Shown piece by piece: positions 12,651 to 25,559 of a stretch of 64,000 nucleotides of DNA. Made by a program: the position numbers and the translations under genes. The notes under the pieces were generated by a model. The model did not search any database, was not told the origin of the DNA, and was given only the letters and a program-made list of their open reading frames with translations. The stretch spans positions 82,734,705 through 82,798,704 of the forward strand of contig CP136067.1 in NCBI GenBank assembly GCA_032622095.1, written 5' to 3'. Position 1 is the stretch's first letter; every line of letters starts with the position of its first letter. This DNA is from Siphonodentalium dalli (Eukaryota; Mollusca; Scaphopoda; Gadilida; Siphonodentaliidae).

Positions 12651-12959
12651 AAACAACAAAACCAGACAGCTATTTGTTAAATGCATAATCGGGTCGCAAC
12701 AATATACAGTAATGCTCTATAACCTGAAAAATTACGCATAATTCTGCTGTGGTTAAAGGCACGTGCGGCCTTAATTGTCGAAAATATTAATATTTGTTCC
12801 AAACACCGTAAACAGAAAAACATTAAAACTCATACAGTTCCGTTCATATATACCATGACCATCGCGTAAACAGCATGTTATCATAAAGACCTACTATATT
12901 TTACCTAAGCAAGAGCCTGATTGTGTTACAGAAGACAGCACAATGCTACTGGCTAATCA

Positions 12960-13265
12960 CACGCAAATGGCATAAACGCTCTTTATTAGTTCCATATCAG
13001 GTATTCACCAACAAAGAACGCTCTTTATGTTTACCATCATAATATAAACAAACACCAGAAAAGTAACTTTTTATGCTTTTGTTTACATAACAATGGTCAA
13101 ACATATGACCATAACATACTGTTTATGCGATTTTTTTTATTTGTATGCGGACAAAGTCTATCTACATTTTGATGTTCTTTCTGTTTGTGGCGGTTTTTGA
13201 CGGGTGGAGATATTTTCACAGGACACCCACCACCAAGGCCAACCGTGTCTTTAAGGAGTCGATTA
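12960..13265. mobile_element. MITE-like repeat, copy 1 (kin at 36.46-36.73 kb)
   Basis: It contains 'aacgctctttatta', 'gctctttatgtttacc', 'tttgtttacataaca', 'actgtttatg' and a 'gtttgtggcggtttttgac' segment. The same motifs occur in reverse order and inverted at 36.46-36.73 kb. Two opposite copies in one gene point to a dispersed family; no ORF is visible. Confidence 0.6.
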
Positions 13266-13769
13266 TTTAGAGCATCACTGTAGCAGGGGCATGCCGATTT
13301 TGACTCCGGATACGAAGATTCGACATCTACTGTATTGGATAATGTTAAGTAGTCTCCTCTTTGGTGTCGTATGCTATGACATCGATTATATTGGATAGCG
13401 CGTTCAGCTGTCTAAACAAATATGTGACATAAATATCTATTCACGTGGTTACCGGGCGATGTCTTTTTAGTTAATGTGAAATCCGAGAGCTACACAGTTT
13501 CCTGGACAGTACACAACACGTTCGTGATTAGAAATGATTTCCGGCCGGTTACGGTTCTGTGCAAATAAACAACACATTGTGTGACATACGAATCAATGGT
13601 AATGGTGAAACGTAAACCGCCTCTACATGCATATATTATGCATATGGACGTTTACAATAAATAGCTAAGTCCAGTGGCATTTTGAAGCCAATGCTTTTGT
13701 TACATCCCAGTCCGGTCCAGAGGATCAAACTATGTCGACAAATACATATATCTATTACATATATCTTTA

Positions 13770-14385
13770 AATTTTACTAGACTGTTAATTAAATTTGAAG
13801 TTTATTTAAGAAATGGATGCTGATTTGCTTGCGTCCCATAGAGTATGGATGCAAGCTCGTCTGACGTTTTGTGTGGAACGCTACATAAAACATGTCAGAC
13901 CAACATGCACCATTATACTCTTATATATGGAACGCAACGAAATCAACGTCAATTAATTATGTTTACACTCAACCGAGTCAACTGGCAGATTAAAAGAGTT
14001 TTAAGCGCCCATTTCCACCGTTATTATCGTGGCTCGGTGCAAGTTGCGTCTACACAAAAATGGATGCAGGTTGGTGTCAACACGCGATGTCGTGTGACGC
14101 AATTTCGACCAACCAACGTCCTGCATTCATGTTCCACAACGCGAATACATGTGTGAGTGTAGATATTGCAAACAAAATCTCACAAAAGTGTTAAAGTTAA
14201 ATGCAGTTGTTAATTAAACAGGGAATCAATCAATCAATCGAACTCTAGAAACTTCCCACACCGCAAACTCTAGAAACTGTTAACTTCGCCCCGTCTCGAT
14301 GGATTCGCTCTGTTTTCTATGGGGTTCACACGCGGCAGGTCAATATTACGAGTAACATAAATATACCACCAGTAGCACAATAATG
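13770..14385 (+). repeat. Left arm of a 10.6-kb inverted pair
   Basis: The segments 'ctagactgttaattaaattt' (13780s), 'aaaagtgttaa', 'aaatgcagttgttaa', 'tcgaactctaga', 'gatggattcgct', 'ggggttcac' and 'ggtcaatattacg' recur inverted, in order, at about 24390-24160. A block of about 350 bp at about 13812-14165 is present only in this arm and has its own inverted motif ('atgcaggttggt' / 'accaaccaacgtcctgcat'). Confidence 0.75.
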
Positions 14386-14682
14386 TCAAGATAATGTTAC
14401 TGTAATTTGGAAGGATGCATAAAATGGAATATATTGTAATATACAATTCACACACTTGACTTGACTTGAAATGCCACAAAAATACTTATTCAAGTAAGAA
14501 CAAAATTGAATCAATGGGGTCCCAACTGTTAAAGCAAGACGCAAAATGTTCCTTATTAGCCTATACCTCACATGCTTCTCCTGCGCGAAGAGGTGTATAA
14601 AGCCCTGTGTCGATATTTCATGTAATTATATACTATTTTATGCATCCTTCCAAATTACAGATACATTTTCTTGACATTATTT
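14385..14682. mobile_element. Small foldback element
   Basis: 'Aatgtcaagataatgttac' with 'taatttggaaggatgcataa' at about 14383-14425 is mirrored by 'ttatgcatccttccaaatta' and 'cttgacatt' at about 14638-14678. It sits exactly between the left inverted arm and the first duplicated unit. Confidence 0.65.
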
Positions 14683-17600
14683 CGGCCAATTTGGCCGGTT
14701 ACTTCATGTCTGTTTTTCATCTGACGTGTGTGTCGGAATAATGATGTGGAGGATTTATGTAAATGTTAGCCCAAACTACATTTCCAAGTAACGATGGTTT
14801 TGTTGTTTATTTTGAGGAATAATACCGCGTCAGATGAATTCAGCCCAAATATGTTAACAGTTGTCGTGTAAAACATTCGGCAGTAGGTTAGCGTTATTTA
14901 GTATTTGTGGATGTCCTTTAACATGGGGAAAATAGACAACTGCGCTTGAACGAGCATGTGAATTTGTCGTTTTTAATGTATAGCAACTTTATAATCAATA
15001 ACAGAGGCATTCTCTGTCAAATAAGGTCGCTCTATTTACGATACCAATTGGGGAAATTTGTAAATTAAATTACGCGTAAATCAGCGTAAACGTATACCTG
15101 CTGCAAATAGAAAAGGTGCCGGAATCGGCGTACTCGCCCAGGGCTAACTCGCCCCAATCGACGCGTGCCAACTCGGAATAAAAGGCCAACTCGGAATAAA
15201 AGATGTATACGGGGTGGTATATGGCGTTTGGTCCGTTGTTTCTCAATGAATATTATTGAAATTTGGTGTATATGTCCGGGCTGGGACATGGAATACAACA
15301 ACGTTTGAATTGTTTTTAAATTTACAAATTTGTTTATTTTATTCATTTTTTTTTCGTTCTGAAACACACTATAAAATGTATATAATATAATAACGAACAC
15401 GAGACATACATAATTTATAAACTGTTAACAAAAGAAATCAAATTCAATACACGACAAAGATGACTCAGTGGAGTTTATAAAGTGAACATAAAAACATTGA
15501 GGTAAGAATCTTTTTAGGGAATGCAACTTTATTTAATGATAATAAACACATAAATTAAAATAACAAACATGAGACATACATGATTTATAAACTGTTAACA
15601 AAAGATATCAAACTCAATACATGACAATGATGACTCAGTGAAGTTTATAAAGTGAACATAAAAATATTAAGGTAAGAATCTTTTTAAGCATTACTAAACC
15701 GTTTAGCACAGTCCAATTCACTCATCCGATCATCACCAAACTTCATATTTATCTTGATATTGATCTATCAGATGAGAGCTATCAAATATTTTTTTAATTT
15801 TATAGGAAAAAATGGTCGCCAGCGGCCATATTGCATTTACGTTATATGTTATCGCGTCATGTCGATATCTAGTATTACTTAGAAATTTCATCTTTCCAGA
15901 TTCATAATTGCTCCATTGACTGTAACAGATGGAATTATTCCCCTCTTCGGATAGAGTGTCACTGAAACTTTATTTTGTCAGACTGTCTGTATAGTCAATG
16001 ATTATATATGGCAATAATCTGTAATAAGATGTAGCACTATTTTATTTTATATTTACATGCAGTGCTGTTTTTATACAACAATTCTAATCCCCCCTAGATC
16101 ATCATGTGATCGACCATACATCGCGCGAGGACCTGGTTGAATTAAGGGGGGTTTTATGGATAACTTCTGTCCTCAAGCTAGATTATACTTATGACATTTA
16201 ATGGCATGTTTCTAACTTGTAGGGTTAGATATGCTTGAGACACCGCCACTCTTCAATTCACACCAAGTTCTCAGCTGTCATATTCGGATATTAGAACCCA
16301 TAGCCATGATATATGGTTTATTTTGTGTATACTAGTAATATTGTTATTTTCAGTACCTTTATATACCAGTACTGTGTATAACAATGCATATAAATTAATC
16401 CATGTATACATGTATATTGATTCAACGGATTCAGTGGTTTTGTCCATCAGTCTATCAAATTTGCGGGGAAAACATGGCCACAAGCAGTACACCCTGCTAA
16501 ATTTCGAATTTGAATCAATTGGCGCACCATGCAGCCAGCTTTTATTGGAGAACTTTTTCTCATGTGGATAGTTTGGGTCACCGCTAGATGTGAGCCATGT
16601 TTTGTTCTCAAGCTGTCCTTGTGAAGACATCACTGCTAGCGGTGATCTTGAATTTTACTATTTTTATGGCTAAATAATTTGGTTGATCCTACAGACGACA
16701 CCCCTTGTCCGATCGTCACCAGATTCCGCAATGATCTTCTGGATAACCAGGGTGAGAGTAATCTAATTTTCCCGAATGTCGTTAAAAAACGTTACCACAG
16801 GCAGCAATTTGGTATCTTACTGTTTGATCCTCTTTTGCATGACTGAACTGTACAGACATATCCCTCATCTGATAGTCACCACACTTTATATTGATCTTCG
16901 GGCTGACAACTAGATGGGAGCTATCGAATGCTTTGAATTTTTTTGGAAAACATTGTCGCCAGCAGTCATCTTCTATTTTGGTTTTTATATACATGTATAT
17001 CTCTTCATTCGGATAGCCAGTATTACGTAGGTACTTCAACTTTCCGCATTCCTGTCATCATTTGAAATATAAAAATTTACCTGATACATGCACCCTTCAA
17101 AATTTGTTTCGTCGTATCTATTTTAATGACCCGTATGGTAATATTGATACAGATATATTTGTCAAACATTTCTTTGTACAATATACAGGTATTTAGTTTG
17201 TAACTAAATCTAGAAATATATAATAGTAGCTGGTGGACCCTACTTCGTCCGGGATGTTCCCCTCTGATTTTCGGAGAATTGCGCGATTTAACCTTGAATT
17301 GACCATTTTAAAGGTGAACGTCATGTCGGGTCACGATTTGACCCGTCCAAAACACTCCCCGGACAAAAGTCACGACAAAAGTACCCGTCGAAATCCGCCC
17401 GGCTTTACCCGATTTGACCTTGAATTGACAATTTTGAATGTCAAGATCAGGTCATGGTCATGATTTGACCCACCCGAAACACTCCTGGGACAAAAGTAAC
17501 AGTAGGTATTATATTTCGTTGAAATACTTCCGTTTTACCAGATTTGACCTTGAATTGATCTTTTTGAATGTCAAAGTCAGGTCGGGATCAAGATTTGACC

Positions 17601-18180
17601 CGTCCAAAATACTCCCTGGAAATAATATCCCCTAGGTATCAAATTTCGTCAAATCTGTCCGGCAGTTTTCCCGGCCATAGCTAACAGACAAACAGACAGA
17701 CAAATGTCCAAAATATATATTAAACTAGCTGATGTACTCGACTTCGTTCGGGCTATTTAGGGATTTTTGTTGTGATCGCCTCCATCTGGACAGTACCCAG
17801 TATATACAGCGTCTGGCCAAACTATTGTTCAATTGGTCCAGAAACATGCCTATATCAGCACGTTCGAGAACATGGTCCCACGTGAAATTGGACCCGTCCA
17901 TATTGCTCCCGGGATCGAAGTAGTCCTACACACAAAATTTTAGTCGGATCGGTCAAGGTCCAGAAACATGCCTGTGAGCGAGGTCAAGTTGACACGTTAA
18001 ATACAAAATCCGAGTCGGATCAGTCGAGCAGTGTTAGAGTCTATAACACATACACACATGCATTCATGCATACACACATACATACAGACAGGTGTTCCAA
18101 AATGTATAATCGATAGCTACAACAATTCTATGGTAGATATAGTTCACGGCCGACCTGATGCATGCATCTTAGTTTTCTTG
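14677..18180. repeat. Segmental duplication, unit 1 (3.5 kb)
   Basis: It begins 'ttatttcggccaatttggcc' and ends 'catcttagttttcttg'; the next base starts unit 2 with the same sequence, so the copies are directly adjacent. Most of it is noncoding and AT-rich. The 3' third (from about 17225) is a Helitron-like piece with 'ttgacccgtccaaaacactcc' type subrepeats, read on the minus strand. Unit 1 lacks the 605-bp insert of unit 2 and has about 228 bp (about 17609-17836) missing from unit 2. Confidence 0.93.
17225..18080 (-). mobile_element. Helitron-like non-autonomous pieces with subrepeats
   Basis: Three subrepeats of about 120 bp share 'gatttgaccttgaattga', 'atgtcaa' and 'gacccgtcc'. On the minus strand, 'gcccgaacgaagtcgagtac' then 'atcagctagtt' (17753-17723) gives a short stem followed by CTAGT, the pattern of Helitron/Helentron 3' ends. 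The same tandem units occur in the opposite orientation at 23.45-24.02 kb, with the terminus at the opposite side as expected. No Rep/helicase ORF is seen. Confidence 0.5.
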
Positions 18181-21100
18181 TTATTTCGGCCAATTTGGCC
18201 GGTTACTTCATGTGAGTTTTTCATCTGACGTGTGTGTCGGAATAATGATATGGAGGATTTATGTAAATGTTAGCCCAAACTACATTTCCAAGTAACGATG
18301 GTTTTGTTGTTTATTTTGAGGAATAATACCGCGTCAGATGAATTCAGCCCAAATATGTTAACAGTTGTCGTGTAAAACATTCGGCAGTAAGTTAGCGTTA
18401 TTTAGTATTTGTGGATGTCCTTTAACATGGGGAAAATAGACTACTGCGCTTGAACGAGCATGTGAATTGTCGTTTTTAATGTATAGCAACTTTATAATCA
18501 ATAACAGAGGCATTCTCTGTCAAATAAGGTCGCTCTATTTACGATACCAATTGGGGAACTTTGTAAATTAAATTACGCGTAAACTTAACCTGCTGCAAAT
18601 AGAAAAGGTGTCGGAATTGGCGTACTCGCCCCATGGGCTAACTCGCCCAATCGGCGCGTGCCAACTCGGAATAAAAGGCCAACTCGGAATAAAAGATGCA
18701 TACGGGGTGTTATATGGCGTTTGGTCCGTTGTTTCTCAATGAATATTATTGAAATTTGGTGTATATGTCCGGGCTGGGACATGGAATACAACAACGTTTG
18801 AATTGTTTTTAAATTTACAAATTTGTTGATTTTATTCATTTTGTTTTCGTTCTGAAACACACTATAAAGTGTATATAATATAATAACGAACACGAGACAT
18901 ACATAATTTATGAACTGTTAACAAAAGATATCAAATTCAATACATGACAAAGATGACTCAGTGGAGTTTATAAAGTGAACATAAAAACATTGAGGTAAGA
19001 ATCTTTTTAATGAATTCAACTTTATTTAATGATAATAAACACATAAATTAAAATAACAAACATGAGACATACATGATTTATAAACTGTTAACAACAGATA
19101 TCAAACTCAATACATGACAATGATGACTCAGTGAAGTTTATAAAGTGAACATAAAAATATTAAGGTAAAAATCTTTTTAAGCATTACTAAACCGTTTAGC
19201 ACAGTCCACTTCACTCATCCGATCATCACTAAACTTCATATTTATCTTGATATTGATCTATCAGATGAGAGCTATCAAATATTTTTTTAATTTTATAGGA
19301 AAAAATGGTCGCCAGCGGCCATATTGCATTTACGTTATATGTTATCGCGTCATGTCGATATCTAGTATTACTTAGAAATTTCACCTTTCCAGATTCATAA
19401 TTGCTCCATTGACTGTAACAGATGGAATTATTCCCCTCTTCGGATAGAGTGTCACTGAAACTTTATTTTGTCAGACTGTCTGTATAGTCACTGATTATAT
19501 ATGGCAATAATCTGTAATAAGATGTAGCACTATTTTATTTTATATTTACATGCAGTGCTGTTTTTATACAACAATTCTACCCCCCCTAGATCATCATGTG
19601 ATCGACCATACATCGCGCGAGGACCTGGTTGAATTAAGGGGTTTTTTTATGGATAACTTCTGTCCTCAAGCTAGATTATACTTATGACATTTAATGGCAT
19701 GTTTCTAACATGGAGGGTTAGATATGCGTGAGACACCACCACTCTTCAGTTCACACCAAGTTATCAGCTGTCATATTCGGATATTAGAACCCATAGCCAT
19801 GATATATGGTTTATTTTGTGTATACTAGTAATATTGTTATTTTCAGTACCTTTATATACCAGTACTGTGTATAACAATGCATATACATTAATCCATGTAT
19901 ACATGTATATTGATTCAACGGATTCAGTGGTTTTGTCCATCAGTCTATCAAATTTGCGGGGAAATCATGGCCACAAGCAGTACACCCTGTTAAATTTCGA
20001 ATTTGAATCAATTGGCGCACCCTGCAGCCAGCTTTTATTGGAGAACTTTTTCTCATGTGGATAGTTTGGGTCACCGCTAGATGTGAGCCATGTTTTGTTC
20101 TCAAGCTGTCCTTGTGAAGACATCACTGCCAGCGGTGATCTTGAATTTTACTATTTTTATGGCTAAATAATTTGGTTGATCCTACAGACGACACCCCTTG
20201 TCCGATCGTCACCAGATTCCACAATGTAATGATCTTCTGGATAACCAGGGGGAGAGTAATCTAATTTTCCCGAATTTCGTTAAAAAACATTACCACAGGC
20301 AGCAATTTGGTATCTTACTGTTTGATCCTCTTTTGCGTGACTGAATTGTTTAGCAACTGTACAGTCATATCCCTCATCTGATAGTCACCACACTTTATAT
20401 TGATCTTCGGGCTGACAACTAGATGGGAGCTATCGAATGCTTTGAATTTTTTTGGAAAACATTGTCGCCAGCAGTCATCTTCTATTTTGGTTTTTATATA
20501 CATGTATTTATCCCACAGGGTTAGAGTGAAAGACAACAACTGGAATGCGTTTTATAGCTACCTGTTTAGAAAATCATAATTATTTACAGGAAGCCGATAC
20601 AATAAATGTAGTAGTAACCAATACAAACATGTGGGTGACAATTTTTGAGGCACAATAACCGCCTATACAGATGTAGGCCAAAGGGGGAGACATCTATCGA
20701 ATGCGTATGTCCCAAAACAAAAAACAGGGAGGGATGGAGGGTTGTCAACACAAGCGACTGTCTTCGGCAAAGAAATTATTGGAAAGAATGTTTAACGCAG
20801 TATAACTGCGCGCATCCCCCGGCCAAAGATATAGTTCCTATGATTCTGCTCTTCAAATTATCCCCATTCGCTAACTAAATAGCAATACTGCCAAAATACT
20901 TGTACTTTATAATTATGTTTTATTTTCGTCTAAGTACTTCGCAATATCAGTGTATAGCTTACTTATCTGAAATGTCATGCGGTATGATGTAGTGATCTAT
21001 ACGAGTGAAAGATCTCGTGATCAAACATGATTATGTTTGTACCCAAATTTTGGTTAAGTTTACGCATCTATAACCCTGTGCGATAAAGTACGTCGTTTTG

Positions 21101-22064
21101 TACGACTATGTTATCTCTTCATTCGGATAGCCAGTATTACGTAGGTACTTCAACTTTCCGCATTCCTGTCATCATTTGAAATATAAAAAATTACCTGATA
21201 CCATGCACCCTTCAAAATTTGTTTCGTCGTATCTATTTTAATGACCCGTATGGTAATATTGATACAGATATATTTGTCAAACATTTCTTTGTACAATATA
21301 CAGGTATTTAGTTTGTAACTAAATCTAGAAATATATAATAGTAGCTGGTGGACCCTACTTCGTCCGGGATGTTCCCCTCTGATTTTCGGAGAATTGCGCG
21401 ATTTAACCTTGAATTGACCATTTTAAAGGTGAACGTCATGTCGGGTCACGATTTGACCCGCCCAAAACACTCCCCGGACAAAAGTCACGACAAAAGTACC
21501 CGTCGAAATCCGCCCGGCTTTACCCGATTTGACAATTTTGAATGTCAAGATCAGGTCAGGGTCATGATTTGACCCACCCGAAACACTCCTGGGACAAAAG
21601 TAGCAGTAGGTATTATATTTCGTTGAAATACTTCGTTTTACCAGATTTGACCTTGAATTGATCTTTTTGAATGTCAAAGTCAGGTCGGGATCAAGATTTG
21701 ACCCGTCCAAATAGTCCAGAAACATGCCTACATCAGCACGTTCGAGAACATGGTCCCACGTGAAATTGGACCCGTCAATATTGCTCCCGGGATCGAAGTA
21801 GTCCTACACACAAATTTTTAGTCGGATCGGTCAAGGTCCAGAAACATGCCTATGAGCGAGGTCAAGTTGACACGTTAAATACCAAATCCGAGTCGGATCA
21901 GTCGAGCAGTGTTAGAGTCTATAACACATACACACATGCATTCATGCATACACACATACATGTACATACAGACAGGTGTTCCAAAATGTATAATCGATAG
22001 CTACAACAATTCTATGGTAGATATAGTTCACGGCCGACCTGATGCATGCATCTTAGTTTTCTTG
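18181..22064. repeat. Segmental duplication, unit 2 (3.9 kb)
   Basis: Collinear with 14677-18180 with scattered single-base differences, short indels and two large ones: a 605-bp insert (20508-21112) and loss of about 228 bp. Ends 'catcttagttttcttg' and then becomes unrelated DNA. The close match makes the duplication fairly recent. Confidence 0.93.
20508..21112 (+). mobile_element. 605-bp insertion present only in unit 2
   Basis: Comparison with unit 1 (join at about 16997) defines the insert. Its start 'ttatcccacagggtta' recurs inverted as 'taaccctgtgcgataa' at 21071-21086 (15 of 16 match), which suggests a TIR element, though 26 further bases follow before homology resumes. An open frame 20645-20878 (77 codons) has seven cysteines (YRCRPKGE, ECVCPK, TSDCLRQR, KECLTQYNCAH); I recognise no family. 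Confidence 0.7.
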
Positions 22065-22259
22065 TTATTATTACGCCACCGTAGTGTGGTGTTTCTAGCT
22101 TTTGGTTTTTTGATATCGCATGGTCGATCGATAATTCACTGGGTGATTGTACATTCGGCAAACCTCGTCAGATTCCGTCACCGTTTCATCGTACCGATAA
22201 TTACGAGAGTACAACTAAGATTGGCACATGTGTTTACGTCACCGGTGTAATTGTGGGGA

Positions 22260-23035
22260 CATGCTTCTATTATGAAGGTTTGCTATCCCGAAGGTCCGCT
22301 ATTCCGAAGGTTCTCTATTCCGAAGGTTTTTGTTATTTTTAGGTTAATTCTATATTTTAAAGTATTGAGACTAATTTGAGAGGGTTCATTTTCACAAAGA
22401 TTCTTTATATGGAGTGTGCGCTCACATCCGAACTGATCATGCGCGCACACCGATACAGATACAGGAGGAAATAACTTAACTTAGAACATTAAATGTGATT
22501 TTGTTTTGTTTTCGCTGGTTTTCTTGAGATTTTATGTCATTACGTGGGCCCATACCTTTGAATTCTTGGCATATACTATGAATGTTGTGGTATATATGGA
22601 CCCTCCCGCATTGGGACATGACATAGGTTCAGTTGACTTAAGTGGTGTTCTGTGTGTGCTCCAATTTGGAGTTCAATATTTTAAGGGCCAAGTTTAGAAT
22701 TTTATGGGTCCATACCTTTGAACTCTGGGCATATAATATGAATATTGGGGGGCATGTCTCTATTCCGAAGGTTCACTATCCCGAAGGTCCACTATTCCGA
22801 AATTTCTCTGAATGTTCGCTATTCCGAAGATTCACCAATCCGAAGGTTCGTTATTCCGAAGGTTCTGTGTTCCAAAGATTTTTTTTATTTTAAGGTTAAT
22901 TCTATATTCTAAAGTAACGAGAGGGTTCATTATCACGAAGATTCTTTTTATGAAGGAAATAACGTAAAACATTAAATGTGATTTTGTTTTGTTTTCGAGG
23001 GTTTTCTTGAGTTTAATGTCATTACATATGACCTT
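22260..23035. repeat. 'ctattccgaaggtt' short tandem repeats in two paired blocks
   Basis: About 14-15-bp units ('ctattccgaaggtt', 'ctatcccgaaggtc') occur at about 22270-22330 and 22758-22870. Each block is followed by the same noncoding segment ('ggttaattctatatt', 'gagggttcatt', 'aacattaaatgtgatttt', 'tttcttgag'), so a unit of roughly 280-480 bp was duplicated. The 'catacctttgaa.tc' segment is also repeated between them. Confidence 0.8.
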
Positions 23036-23449
23036 ATTTCTCATTACATATTCACGCCAAGGAGCCCACACAATTGCTATGTTACGATGCGATTTAATGT
23101 GATTATGTGTGACCTAATATCTCAATAATCTGAGGCAAGAGTACGCCTGCTAAAGGCGAATTATAACAGTTGGGGGTATAACGCTCAATAAATACTGAAG
23201 GCTATAACAAACTGCGCAGTAGAATATCGCTGAATGGACGAGTATGAGATGAGCCTAAATGCAATTTTTTATAGTATATACGGTTTTAATAACAATTTAT
23301 GCCATAAAATTTGAATAAACTACTATAATTCATCACCATTTGAAAGGCAGAATACTTCTATCTCCTAGTTTGAAACACCTTCAAAATACCGCGTCGTATA
23401 TCTAGCAATTAGCAACCAACATGTCCTCCTCGGCTTTCCATAGAATTCA

Positions 23450-24017
23450 ACGTAATTTGATACTTATGGGTATTTGTGTCCGGGAAGTGTTTTGAACGGG
23501 TCAAATCGTGACCCCGACCTGACCTTGACCATTAAAACGGTCAATGCAAGGTCAATTTGGGTAAAACGGACAAATTTCGGCGAAATTTGATACCTAGGGA
23601 TACTTTGGTCCGAGGAGAGTTTTGAACGGGTCAAATCGTGACCTCGGCCTGACCTTGACCTTCAATATGGCCAATCAAAGGTCAACTCGGATAAAACGGA
23701 TAGATTTCGACGAAATTTGATACCTATGGGTACTTTTGTCGGGGGGGGGGGGTGTTTTGGACGGGTCAAATCATGACTCTGACCTTACCTTGACCTTCAA
23801 AATTGTTAATTAAAGGTCAAGTTGGGTAAAACGGACGGATTTCGACGAAATTTGATACCTATGGGTAGTTTTCTACGGGTGGGGGTGTTTTGGACTGGAC
23901 AAATCATGACCCTGACCTGACCTTGACTTTCGAAATAGTCAATTGAAGGTCAAATCGCACCTTTCACCGGAAAGCAGATTGGAAACAGCCCGGGTGAAGT
24001 CGGGCCTATCAGCTTGT
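23450..24017 (+). mobile_element. Helitron-like element end with ~120-bp tandem units
   Basis: Four units each contain 'cgacgaaatttgatacct', 'ttttg.acgggtcaaatc', 'gaccttgacc' and 'ggtcaa.t.gggtaaaacgga'. The last is followed by a stem ('gcccgggtgaagtcgggc') and 'ctatcagcttgtg', a decayed form of hairpin plus CTAGT. It is the same family as 17.2-18.1 kb and 44.0-44.4 kb. One unit carries a 12-base G run. No ORF. Confidence 0.55.
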
Positions 24018-24159
24018 GTAATAAAGAAGACAGTTTGATGAAAGTAATGTATGCCACGAGAAACGGGAAAACTTGAAATATGGAAGTACGCAAATTTCCC
24101 GCATAAAATTTGAAAGCTAGTTTATAGAATAATTGTATTATTATTTATATTTATGGCTA

Positions 24160-24392
24160 ATAATACGATCTTGGTGGCGTTACCATTTCTGACTATGGTT
24201 TTCTTGTTATACTGATGGTATATGTTACCCGTAATATTGACCTGCTGCGCGTGAACCCCATTTAAAGCAGCGAATCCATCGATACGGGGCGAATTTAACA
24301 GTGTCTAGAGTTCGATAGACTCTATTTAACAACTGCATTTAACACTTTTGTTTGCGAATAAACATCAAATTTAATTAACAGTCTAGTAATTT
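24160..24392 (-). repeat. Right arm of the 10.6-kb inverted pair
   Basis: Inverse of the arm at 13770-14385 (see there), without the ~350-bp block. Together the arms bracket the tandem duplication and other repeats. Confidence 0.75.
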
Positions 24393-24867
24393 TAAAGATA
24401 ATAAAGGTAATAAATATAGAACAATCTTCGTGTTTGTTTTTATAAATGACTATAGCACTTGATAGCCGGCGGAGTTATACCATGCACTCGTGGCGTGCCG
24501 GCAGTCGTTGTATAACCCTGCCGCTATAAGCATTCACAAAAACAAACACCAAAAAAACGTTTATTATAATAGCACCATTATTCTGGTTACCGACCAATTG
24601 ATGGTGCCCATCAATAGCACGTATTTATTATACCACATAACTTCATACCATTCGAATGTGTTTCCGTCACGGAAAATAACTATGTTTCTTAATTTGGGCA
24701 ATTAATAATTAATATGCTGTAAATGTTATGGCCACTATCAGCTAATTAGGGTTCATTTATCATAGAACTCATTGGTCAATAATAAGGGCGAGCCGGAAAT
24801 CTATGACAGCTGTATCTATTCAGGTCAGATATTTGTGTCTGTGTGTAGTCAGACCGTTTATCCCTTT

Positions 24868-25115
24868 GTTTACTAAATTCATATTGACGAGTAGTTCCCA
24901 TATAAAATGTTCAGATAATAATCATATGACCGTATATCTTACTATATGAACATCTCCCACCAATGAATAAGACTCCTTCTGCACTTGTATTAGCAATTCT
25001 ACAGTCTGTCGTGTGCGGATTTTTCCTAAACACCAATCCAAATGAATAATAGAACATTCCAATATATAGCTTTTATAACTGGGTGGAAGAATACATTTAG
25101 CAAAGAAAGGGTTAA
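24868..25115. mobile_element. TTAA-type MITE, family with CCCTTTCTTTACTAAAT end, copy 1
   Basis: The left end 'cctttgtttactaaattc' is mirrored by 'atttagcaaagaaagggttaa' at about 25095-25115; the right end abuts TTAA. The body ('attgacgagtag', 'cagataata', 'gaacat.tcccaccaat', 'gtctgtcgt', 'aacacca.tcca') is shared in order with 42009-42265, and partly with 49130-49165. TTAA flanks and C-C-C-T ends are typical of piggyBac-type non-autonomous elements. Confidence 0.6.
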
Positions 25116-25559
25116 AACCGATAAGGTTACTATTTTTGTACGTAGTTAGCTGGTACATGATCGACTCCATTTCACTCGAAGGGATTGCGACCTCATTCTG
25201 GGCGATTAGTTTCGTGTTTTCGGCGATAGCCGGTTTCTGCGTACCATGAAGTAGTTTCTAGATGAAATGAACACTTTAGGTGGTCTATCCTACATGTACA
25301 TGTGCCAATAAAACTGGCAACATCGTGATATGATACCGATCCTAAAACGACGCAAGGCCCCAAACAGACACTACATAAGAACAGCTTTAAATATATATTC
25401 AGGGTTCGAGGCTAATATTTACGCAGCCTGTTCTGCTTTTATTTAGATTCTAGGTTATAACATTACATGTTCTGACTAAGAAGTTACACATGAAAGTGGA
25501 TTTAAATTCTAATTAACAATTTGCTATCAATTTATTTGATCTAACTTCAATGTTTTCAA

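Noticed and set aside
15065-18893. Paired ORFs of ~105 codons at 15065-15400 and 18585-18893
   Set aside because: They are the same noncoding piece in the two duplicated units. Indels change the frames between copies, so no coding constraint is seen.
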